From: an uncultured Oscillospiraceae bacterium
Lineage (GTDB): Bacteria > Bacillota > Clostridia > Oscillospirales > Oscillospiraceae
Assembly (NCBI GenBank): GCA_934573935.1
Contig: CAKTMO010000032.1
Coordinates: 1 to 13,009, forward strand
Length of the DNA: 13,009 bases
Reading direction: 5' to 3'
Under the pieces are notes generated by a model. That model saw nothing but the letters and a program-made list of their open reading frames with translations, was not told where the DNA came from and ran no database searches. How positions within the stretch are numbered: position 1 is the stretch's first letter; each line of letters starts with the position of its first letter. The position numbers were made by a program, and so were the translations under genes. Below, in pieces: positions 8,078-13,009 of this stretch.

Positions 8078-8951
8078 CGTTCGCCTCCTTCCCGAGTTTC
8101 TTTAGGAACGACAAAACGGGGGCCTGGCGGGGCTTGTCCGGTTCCTCCTCAGGCGGCATCAGCTCGTTGCGCAGCAGCTTGCCCAGCGTCTCCGGCATCA
8201 GGTGACGCTTGAGCATGCCGCCGATGGCGACGGAGATGGAGCCGGTCTCCTCAGAGACGATGACCACCACTGCGTCGGAATTCTCGCTCATGCCGATGCC
8301 GGCGCGGTGGCGCATGCCCAGGTCGCGGCTGAGATTGACGTTTTTGGACAGGGGCAGCATGCAGCCGCCGCCGACGATGCGGCCGTGACGGACGATCACG
8401 GCACCGTCATGCATGGGGGCCTTGACGAAGAAAATATTCTTCAGCAGCTCGCACACCACGGCGCAGTCCAGCACTGTGCCGGTGCGGATGATGTCGTCCA
8501 GGTTGATATTCCGCTCGAACACCATCAGAACGCCGGTCTTGCTGCGGCTCATCTCGCTGCAGGCCATGACGGTCTGGTCGATGGCCATTTCCAGATCGGT
8601 GATCTCCTCTTCCGAGTGGAAGACGCGCATCAGGCGCAGGTTCTTGCTGCCCAGCTTTTCCAGGATCTGGCGGATCTCCGGCTGGAAGAGGATGATGAGG
8701 GCCAGGATGCCCCATTCCACCACGTGGCTGAGGATATATTTGACCGCGCGCAGCTCCAGCACCGAGGCCACGCCCAGGGCCAGCAGGAACACCGCCACGC
8801 CCTTCAGGATATTTTCCGCCCTGGTGCTTTTCACCAGCGACAGAAGCTTATATACCAGGAAGATGATGATGGCCACATCCAGAAAGTCCGTGACCTTCAG
8901 GAGCGTTAAGTATCTCCCAATATCTTCCATCAATGCCAGTATCTGATCCAT
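8061..8951 (-). CDS. cdaA: Membrane diadenylate cyclase
   Basis: CdaA makes the second messenger c-di-AMP from two ATP, controlling potassium and osmolyte balance. Three N-terminal membrane segments (within about residues 24-90, the last ending FQPEIRQILEKLG) precede the DAC domain. That domain carries both catalytic motifs intact: DGA (182-184, in PMHDGAVIV) and RHR (214-216, in GMRHRAGIG). I place the start at ATG 8949-8951 because the only ribosome site, GGGAGGG at 8964-8970, directly abuts the in-frame ATG at 8961-8963, which is too close for initiation; its spacing to 8951 is about 12 bases. The longer form (to 8963) adds four residues. It is the first gene after a near-consensus promoter. 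In many Bacillota glmM follows cdaA-cdaR; here it does not. Confidence 0.95.
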   Translation of the reverse strand: MDQILALMEDIGRYLTLLKVTDFLDVAIIIFLVYKLLSLVKSTRAENILKGVAVFLLALGVASVLELRAVKYILSHVVEWGILALIILFQPEIRQILEKLGSKNLRLMRVFHSEEEITDLEMAIDQTVMACSEMSRSKTGVLMVFERNINLDDIIRTGTVLDCAVVCELLKNIFFVKAPMHDGAVIVRHGRIVGGGCMLPLSKNVNLSRDLGMRHRAGIGMSENSDAVVVIVSEETGSISVAIGGMLKRHLMPETLGKLLRNELMPPEEEPDKPRQAPVLSFLKKLGKEANDDGEE

Positions 8952-8963
8952 AGCTTGCTTCAT

Positions 8964-8970
8964 CCCTCCC
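8964..8970 (-). promoter_or_regulatory. Ribosome site of cdaA, decides start
   Basis: GGGAGGG on the minus strand touches the ATG at 8961-8963 with no spacer and is about 12 bases from the in-frame ATG at 8949-8951. The second ATG is therefore the better start. Confidence 0.55.
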
Positions 8971-9005
8971 GGGCACGATTTTTGCGCATAACGATAGATA
9001 CTAAT

Positions 9006-9034
9006 ATTATATAAAAGATATTGGGAAAATGCAA
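9006..9034 (-). promoter_or_regulatory. Sigma-A-type promoter for the cdaA operon
   Basis: On the minus strand TTGCAT (9029-9034) and TATAAT (9006-9011) are separated by exactly 17 bases in an AT-rich patch that stands out from the GC-rich surroundings. The expected start site is near 8999, giving a leader of roughly 35-50 bases. It sits between the stop of the desulfurase-like gene and cdaA, and could drive all eleven genes down to def. Confidence 0.85.
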
Positions 9035-9056
9035 CAAAAAATCTGTGTCCAGAGTG

Positions 9057-10184
9057 TTACATTTTACGAAGCGTTGTCTGCAATATCTGTGCGAACTGCA
9101 CCACCTGGGCAGGGGTGTTGAAGGCCGAGGGGCTGAAGCGCACGGTTCCGGTCTTCAGCGTGCCCACGGTGCGGTGGGCCAGAGGCGCGCAGTGCAGGCC
9201 CGCCCGCAGGGCGATACCCTGTCGGGCCATGGCTTCGCCCAGCTCTTCGCAGTCAACGCCCTCCGCCACAAAGGACAGCACGCCGGTCTGATGGCGGAAG
9301 CCCTCCTGCCAGAACAGGCGCAGACCCTCCGTATGCCGCAGCAGCGACACCGCCTGCGCCGTCAGGCGGCGCTCGTGGGCGGCGATGGTCTCGACGCCGG
9401 TGCGCTGGACGTAGCGGATGCCCTCCAACAGCCCCGCGATGCCGGGCATGTTGTGGGTACCGCTCTCCAGACGGTCCGGCAGCACCTCTGGCATGGTCTG
9501 CAGCTTGGAAAGGCTGCCGGTGCCGCCGTACAGCAGCGGCGTGACGGGATGGCCGCACAGCAGCAGGCCCGTTCCCTGGGGGCCGTACAGCCCCTTATGC
9601 CCCGGCATGGCAATGAAGGCCGCGTGCAGAGCGTCCATCCGCATCGGCAGGATGCCGGCGGACTGAGAGGCGTCCAGCACAAAGGGGACGCCGGCTTCGG
9701 CGCACAGCGCCGCCATTTCCTCCACCGGCTGCACGCAGCCGAACACATTGGACACGTGATTGCAGATCACCACGTCCGCACCCTGGGCCAGCGCCGTTTT
9801 CAGCTCTTCTACCATTCTTTCCGGCTGAAAGGGCGGCGTGTCCAGTACGGTCAATGTGACATTGGGGATGGCGTGAAGGGGTCGGGTGACGGCGTTATGC
9901 TCATAGCCGGAGATCACCACGCGGCTGCCGGAGCAGACCAGCGTGTGGATGGCGATATTCAGGCCGTGGGTGGCGTTGCTGGTAAAGATCACATTGGATT
10001 CATCCTCTACGCCGAACAGCTTGGCGGCGGCGGTACGGCAGGCGTAATCCGTCTCCTCCGCCAGACGGGTGGCCTGGTGGCTGCCGCGGCCGGGCGACGA
10101 CATGGTATTGACCGCCCGCGCCATGGCATTGCGAACAGTGCGCGGCTTTTCCAGGGTCGTGGCACCGGAGTCGAAATAGATCAT
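9057..10184 (-). CDS. Cysteine desulfurase-like class V aminotransferase
   Basis: This 375-residue PLP enzyme has the NifS/SufS-type fold markers: YFDSGATT at the N terminus, THGLN (72-76), YEHNA with the PLP-stacking His96, VLDASQSAG with Asp171 and Gln174, the Schiff-base lysine Lys197 in MPGHKG, and a C-terminal RAGLHCAP where Cys332 is placed like the catalytic persulfide cysteine. Such enzymes release sulfur or selenium from cysteine or selenocysteine. The sequence resembles the group annotated as 'cysteine desulfurase family protein' rather than housekeeping IscS or SufS; no iscU or suf gene is adjacent. The ATG (10182-10184) overlaps the DUF3343 stop as ATGA with GAGGTG upstream. This coupling suggests DUF3343 is its carrier partner. 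The true substrate is unknown. Confidence 0.88.
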   Translation of the reverse strand: MIYFDSGATTLEKPRTVRNAMARAVNTMSSPGRGSHQATRLAEETDYACRTAAAKLFGVEDESNVIFTSNATHGLNIAIHTLVCSGSRVVISGYEHNAVTRPLHAIPNVTLTVLDTPPFQPERMVEELKTALAQGADVVICNHVSNVFGCVQPVEEMAALCAEAGVPFVLDASQSAGILPMRMDALHAAFIAMPGHKGLYGPQGTGLLLCGHPVTPLLYGGTGSLSKLQTMPEVLPDRLESGTHNMPGIAGLLEGIRYVQRTGVETIAAHERRLTAQAVSLLRHTEGLRLFWQEGFRHQTGVLSFVAEGVDCEELGEAMARQGIALRAGLHCAPLAHRTVGTLKTGTVRFSPSAFNTPAQVVQFAQILQTTLRKM

Positions 10185-10432
10185 ATCATCACCTCACTGT
10201 ACCCTGCGTCATCGTGCCGGAGGACGCGCTCCGGCGTCAGGCGCGCCTGCCCAAGACGCTGCAGTGCCACGTCGCGATCCGCCGCGTCCACACGCACCGC
10301 GTAGGCGCAGCCCTGTCTGGCAAACTCCACCGGCAGACGCTGCACGCTGGCGTGGATGCCGCCGCTATTGAGCACGCGGGCCGCCCGCTGGGCCTGGGTG
10401 GCAGACCGCGCCGAAAATAGATAATGCTCCAT
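10181..10432 (-). CDS. DUF3343 protein, putative S/Se carrier-like
   Basis: The 83-residue product matches the DUF3343 pattern: a short sequence starting YLFSARSATQAQRAARVL, then GIHASVQRLPVEFARQGCAYAVRV, where a Pro and a single Cys (Cys42) precede a beta strand. Family members are described as putative sulfur or selenium carrier-like proteins; the lone Cys42 would be the carrier residue. The start is ATG 10430-10432, 4 bases after a strong GGAGGAGGTG site; an upstream TTG at 10451-10453 would include that ribosome site and is rejected. It overlaps the desulfurase-like gene by 4 bases. A terminator hairpin lies only about 28 bases upstream, so how it is transcribed is unclear. The function is inferred from family and neighbour only. 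Confidence 0.82.
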   Translation of the reverse strand: MEHYLFSARSATQAQRAARVLNSGGIHASVQRLPVEFARQGCAYAVRVDAADRDVALQRLGQARLTPERVLRHDDAGYSEVMI

Positions 10433-10436
10433 AGTA

Positions 10437-10446
10437 CACCTCCTCC
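10437..10446 (-). promoter_or_regulatory. Strong ribosome site of the DUF3343 gene
   Basis: GGAGGAGGTG on the minus strand lies 4 bases before ATG 10430-10432. It fixes that codon as the start and excludes the upstream TTG. Confidence 0.8.
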
Positions 10447-10459
10447 ACTCCAATGTATG

Positions 10460-10498
10460 AAAAAGGAAAGAGCGAAGTCACCGGCGACCTCGCTCTTT
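10460..10498 (-). terminator. Intrinsic terminator after ispF
   Basis: AAAGAGCGA (10467-10475) pairs perfectly with TCGCTCTTT (10490-10498). After one mismatch, GTC/GAC extends the stem around a CCGG-containing loop. On the minus strand the stem is followed by CC and a run of five T (10460-10464), so it is oriented to stop ispF transcription, 9 bases after the stop codon. Only 28 bases separate it from the DUF3343 start. Confidence 0.85.
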
Positions 10499-10507
10499 GC
10501 TGAAAAA

Positions 10508-10990
10508 TTATATTTTTTCCACCAGCGCCACGGCGTGGGCGGCCATGCCCTGCCCCGCTCCGGTAAAGCCCAGATGCTCCTCGGTGGTGGCCTTTACGCT
10601 GACGCGGGATATGTCCACCGCCAGGGCGGCGGCGATATTGCGGCGCATCTCCTCCCGATAGGGGGCGACCTTGGGGGCCTGGGCGATCAGTGTGGCGTCG
10701 ATATTCACCAGGGCGTAGCCCTGCTGCCGCAGGTGGTCCCCCACCCGTTTCAGCAGCACCATGCTGGAGATATCGCGGAACGCCTCATCCTGATCCGGAA
10801 AGAGCTTGCCGATATCTCCGGCGGCGATGGCGCCCAGCAGCGCGTCCATTACGGCATGGGTCAGCACATCTGCGTCAGAGTGGCCCTCCAGCCCCTGAGA
10901 CCAGGGGATGGCGACGCCGCCCAGGATCAGGGGGCGGCCCTCTGTGAGCCGGTGTACGTCGTACCCGTGGCCGATCCGCAGGGGCGTCAT
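10508..10990 (-). CDS. ispF: 2-C-methyl-D-erythritol 2,4-cyclodiphosphate synthase
   Basis: IspF catalyses the cyclisation step of the non-mevalonate (MEP) isoprenoid pathway, releasing CMP and forming the cyclic diphosphate. The 160-residue protein is full length. The zinc ligands are in place: Asp11 and His13 in GYDVHR, and His45 in LTHAVMDALLGA. GHSDADV (36-42) and the C-terminal KATTEEHLGFTGAGQG are also canonical. The ATG (10988-10990) overlaps the ispD stop by 4 bases (ATGA), the usual ispD-ispF coupling. A terminator follows closely. Trimeric assembly and cytosolic location follow from the family. Confidence 0.97.
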   Translation of the reverse strand: MTPLRIGHGYDVHRLTEGRPLILGGVAIPWSQGLEGHSDADVLTHAVMDALLGAIAAGDIGKLFPDQDEAFRDISSMVLLKRVGDHLRQQGYALVNIDATLIAQAPKVAPYREEMRRNIAAALAVDISRVSVKATTEEHLGFTGAGQGMAAHAVALVEKI

Positions 10991-11721
10991 CGTGCCGCCT
11001 CCCGCTGGCGCAGCAGTGCTTCGGCCACCGCAAGGTCGGCGGGCGTGGTGATCTTGATATTGGCGGGATCCCCCGGCACCAGCCAGACCTGCTTGCCCAG
11101 ACGCTCTACGGCGGCGCAGTCGTCGGTGATAGCGGCGGCGTCGGCCAGTGCCGCCTGCAGGGCCGCCTTGAGAATATTGGCCTGAAACACCTGGGGCGTC
11201 TGCACGGCGTAGAGAGAGGCGCGATCCGGCGTGGACAACACCATGCCGCTGCTGTCCGCGATCTTCACCGTATCTGTGACCGGCACGGCGGGGGCCGCCG
11301 CTTGGGTGCGATAGCCGGCGCGGATCATGTCGTCGATCAGCTCCGGCCGGATCAGGGGGCGGGCGCCGTCGTGAATGGCGATCAGCTCAGTCCCGCGGTC
11401 GCACTCCAGCGCGGCCGCCAGCACGGATTCAACGCGGCTGGCGCCGCCGCGGATCACCTTTACCGGCTTATGCAGGGCCGCGCGGGCGCACAGCGCTGCG
11501 ATCTCCTCCAGCTTCTCCGGCTGCGCCGCCACGACGATCTCGCTGACCAGGGCCGCGCCGTCAATGGCGCACAGCGTCCGCATCAGCACCGGCACGCCGG
11601 CCAGATCCGCCGTCAGCTTATCCTGGCCGCCCATGCGGGTGCTGGCGCCTGCCGCCGCCACCACCATGCTGCAGGGCAGCAGCTTGTTCCGCAGTTTTTC
11701 CGCGGTATTCCAAAGTGCCAT
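10987..11721 (-). CDS. ispD: 2-C-methyl-D-erythritol 4-phosphate cytidylyltransferase
   Basis: IspD transfers CMP from CTP to methylerythritol phosphate in the MEP pathway. The nucleotide-binding motif AAAGASTRMGGQDK spans 22-35. IHDGARPLI (116-124), PVTDTVK (147-153), TPQVF (175-179), ITDD (198-201) and the terminal NIKITTPADL (221-230) are all canonical. At 244 residues it carries about 15 extra N-terminal residues before the catalytic core; the start at ATG 11719-11721 is supported by AGGAGA six bases upstream, although Met19 directly before the core is an in-frame alternative. It begins 10 bases after carD and overlaps ispF by 4 bases, so the three genes are very likely one transcript. 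Confidence 0.96.
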   Translation of the reverse strand: MALWNTAEKLRNKLLPCSMVVAAAGASTRMGGQDKLTADLAGVPVLMRTLCAIDGAALVSEIVVAAQPEKLEEIAALCARAALHKPVKVIRGGASRVESVLAAALECDRGTELIAIHDGARPLIRPELIDDMIRAGYRTQAAAPAVPVTDTVKIADSSGMVLSTPDRASLYAVQTPQVFQANILKAALQAALADAAAITDDCAAVERLGKQVWLVPGDPANIKITTPADLAVAEALLRQREAAR

Positions 11722-11731
11722 CTGTTTCTCC

Positions 11732-12214
11732 TTACTCCGCCAATACGCTGCGGCTCAGTAATTGCTCCGCCCCGTCGTAGGACAGGTCCTCCACCAGCAT
11801 CATCTCGCTGAGGAGGATCTGCTTGGCGCTGCGGAGCATTTTGCGCTCGACCGTGGACAGGCCGCGGCGGGCGTCGCGGTGCATCAGGCTTTTGACCACA
11901 CGGGCCACCTGCGCCACTTCGCCGCTTTTGATGCGCTCCATATTTTCACGATAGCGGTGGTTCCAGTTGTCCGCCGCGTTCTCCTCCATCTCCCGCAGGG
12001 AGGAGAGCAGTTGGGAAAGCTGCTGACGGCTGACGGGACGCCGCAGCCCCACCACGCCGCTGTTGGCCACGGGGATCTTCAGGGTCAGGCCGCTGAGAGG
12101 CGCGGTAAACACATAGTACTGCTCCATCACGCCATTGACGCGCTCGCCCACGATCTCTGCGATCTCTCCTGCGCCGTGCAGGGGGTGTACGACCTTTTCA
12201 CCGACGGTATACAT
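11732..12214 (-). CDS. CarD-family RNA polymerase-binding transcription regulator
   Basis: CarD/CdnL proteins bind the RNA polymerase beta subunit and stabilise open promoter complexes. The 160-residue product has the N-terminal Tudor-like polymerase-interaction domain (YTVGEKVVHPLHGAGEI, through IPVANSGVVGLRRPVS at about residue 62) and a helical DNA-binding C-terminal domain. Trp84 in NWNHRYRENMERI is placed like the tryptophan that wedges into the upstream edge of the -10 region. The helicase half of TRCF/Mfd is absent, so this is a stand-alone CarD. The ATG at 12212-12214 is 7 bases from an ideal AAGGAGG. Linkage to ispD-ispF is common in Clostridia. It is the first gene after a good promoter. 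Confidence 0.93.
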   Translation of the reverse strand: MYTVGEKVVHPLHGAGEIAEIVGERVNGVMEQYYVFTAPLSGLTLKIPVANSGVVGLRRPVSRQQLSQLLSSLREMEENAADNWNHRYRENMERIKSGEVAQVARVVKSLMHRDARRGLSTVERKMLRSAKQILLSEMMLVEDLSYDGAEQLLSRSVLAE

Positions 12215-12250
12215 ACCGAAACCTCCTTTTCCACGCTGTCGTTCCGAATC

Positions 12251-12269
12251 GTCATTACATTGTCATTAC
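12251..12269 (-). repeat. 11-bp-phased direct repeat at the carD start site
   Basis: The octamer GTAATGAC (minus strand) occurs twice, at 12262-12269 and 12251-12258, an 11-bp period, so both copies face the same side of the helix. They begin 4 bases after the -10 hexamer and cover the predicted transcription start. A regulator-binding site is possible but unproven. Confidence 0.45.
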
Positions 12270-12273
12270 CTAC

Positions 12274-12302
12274 AGTATAGCCGATTTTTCTGCCGCTGGC
12301 AA
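12274..12302 (-). promoter_or_regulatory. Sigma-A-type promoter for carD-ispD-ispF
   Basis: TTGCCA (12297-12302) and TATACT (12274-12279) lie on the minus strand with a 17-base spacer. The predicted start near 12267 gives a leader of about 50 bases before carD. A terminator for the upstream gene lies just behind it. Confidence 0.8.
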
Positions 12303-12332
12303 GGAAAAGTGTGCGCATACCGTTTTCCACGC

Positions 12333-12365
12333 CAAAAGGCGCCGCCCGATGGGCGACGCCTTTTG
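12333..12365 (-). terminator. Intrinsic terminator after the CoA-transferase gene
   Basis: CAAAAGGCG (12333-12341) pairs with CGCCTTTTG (12357-12365), and CGCCC with GGGCG, around one mismatch and a GAT loop: 14 paired positions. The A/T flanks give a T4 run in both directions, so it may work both ways, but the gene needing it is the minus-strand CoA-transferase ending 45 bases upstream. Confidence 0.88.
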
Positions 12366-12409
12366 ACCTTATCTTGCACTTCCTGTTGGAAGTATCATAA
12401 GGGGATGGA

Positions 12410-13009
12410 TCAGCGCTTGTTGCTGTGATACCAGATCTTCTGGGCCTGGGCGGACTTGATCAGCTCATCGCGGAAGTCAGGGTGGGCGATGGAGATGAGG
12501 GCCTCGGCACGCTCCCAGGTGGACAGGCCCTTCAGGTTGACGCAGCCGTACTCGGTGACCACGAACATGGTGTTGACGCGGGTATCGGTGACGATGCTGC
12601 CCTCCGCCAGCGTGGGGCGGATGCGGGAGGCCAGGGTGCCGTCCTTCTTCTGATAGGTGGAGGACAGGCAGATGAAGCTCTTGCCGCCGTTGGACAGGTA
12701 GGCGCCCAGGACGAAATCCTGCTGGCCGCCGGCGCCGGAGATATGGCGGACGCCGGAGGTCTCGCTGCTGACCTGGCCGTAGAGGTCGATATCCACCGCG
12801 TTGTTGATGGACATGAAGTTATCAATGGCGGCGATGGTGCGGATGTCGTTGACATAGCTGACAGGTGCGGCCATGCACATGCGGTTGTCATCCAGGAAGT
12901 CGTAGACCCGCTGGCTGCCGGCGGCAAAGGAGTAGGTCTGGCGGCCATGGTCGATGCTCTTGTTGGCGCCGCTGATCTTGCCGCACAGGGACAGATCCAC
13001 GAAGGCCTC
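12410..13009 (-). CDS. Acetyl-CoA hydrolase/CoA-transferase family enzyme, N terminus outside
   Basis: The C-terminal 199 residues of a family that includes butyryl-CoA:acetate and 4-hydroxybutyrate CoA-transferases. Visible family features are [20 protein letters not shown] with KSFICLSST after it, the [19 protein letters not shown] segment and the closing [14 protein letters not shown]. The reading frame is open to the window edge (it begins Glu-Ala-Phe), so the GTG at 12998-13000 is internal and not a start. The catalytic glutamate lies upstream, outside the window. Enzymes of this group move CoA between short-chain acyl groups and acetate in fermentation, often the last step to butyrate. 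The family members cannot be told apart from this half alone. A terminator follows the stop. Confidence 0.9.
   Translation of the reverse strand, partial: EAFVDLSLCGKISGANKSIDHGRQTYSFAAGSQRVYDFLDDNRMCMAAPVSYVNDIRTIAAIDNFMSINNAVDIDLYGQVSSETSGVRHISGAGGQQDFVLGAYLSNGGKSFICLSSTYQKKDGTLASRIRPTLAEGSIVTDTRVNTMFVVTEYGCVNLKGLSTWERAEALISIAHPDFRDELIKSAQAQKIWYHSNKR

Noticed and set aside
6725..8212. A 495-codon open frame on the plus strand opposite cdaR
   Set aside because: The translation is dominated by Gly, Asp, His and Val, has no domain, and is the mirror of cdaR codons; no promoter or terminator serves it.
9036..9053. Possible terminator after the desulfurase-like gene: TCTG, 4-base loop, CAGA, followed by six T on the minus strand
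   Set aside because: The stem is only 4 bp and the T-run overlaps the spacing needed by the cdaA promoter. It is too weak to call, so read-through into the cdaA operon cannot be excluded.
10433..10453. Longer DUF3343 protein starting at TTG 10451-10453
   Set aside because: The extension consists of translated ribosome-site sequence, while ATG 10430-10432 has ideal spacing from GGAGGAGGTG and matches the family N terminus.
12127..12260. Upstream open frames in the carD leader starting at ATGs inside the direct repeat
   Set aside because: None has a ribosome site. One is a three-codon frame, one is start-stop, and the longest runs into carD out of frame with an unremarkable translation.

Overview
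The window reads as a chromosomal housekeeping segment from a GC-rich, low-GC-phylum (Bacillota) anaerobe, most likely a gut Clostridia of the Oscillospiraceae type. The reasons are the yicC-remA-gmk-rpoZ-priA-def gene order, a RemA/DUF370 protein, CarD next to ispD-ispF, a diadenylate cyclase with a YbbR-domain partner, and a butyrate-type CoA-transferase, all with high G+C third positions. This is inference from gene content, not a species call. All 15 genes lie on the minus strand, so transcription runs from high to low coordinates. I see no rRNA, tRNA, CRISPR array, insertion sequence or phage gene, and no gene-free stretch longer than 300 bases.

Right end (13009 to about 12330): the C-terminal 199 residues of an acetyl-CoA hydrolase/CoA-transferase family enzyme, closed by a strong hairpin terminator. 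Middle right (12302 to 9057): a sigma-A-type promoter with an 11-bp-spaced direct repeat at its start site drives carD, ispD and ispF. A terminator hairpin follows ispF. Beyond it, with almost no spacer, come a DUF3343 gene and a class V aminotransferase/cysteine desulfurase-like gene that overlap by 4 bases.

Middle and left (9034 to 1): a near-consensus promoter (TTGCAT, 17 bp, TATAAT) precedes an apparently unbroken run of eleven genes: cdaA, cdaR (YbbR), an RseC-family gene, a DUF5685 gene, a J-domain gene, yicC, remA, gmk, rpoZ, priA and def (cut by the window edge). Intergenic gaps are 40 bases or less and several genes overlap, so one long operon is plausible, perhaps with internal promoters I cannot see. 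It joins c-di-AMP synthesis, RNA turnover (YicC), GMP phosphorylation, RNA polymerase omega, replication restart and N-terminal protein maturation.

Most of this is ordinary core genome. The least understood part is the three-gene island rseC-like/DUF5685/J-domain, placed between the c-di-AMP genes and yicC. All three products carry clustered cysteines, and the DUF5685 protein has two DxxxD motifs arranged in a way that recalls head-to-head prenyl synthases. The DUF3343/desulfurase pair behind a terminator is the second place of interest. I found no clear evidence of a novel defence, mobile or RNA-based system.
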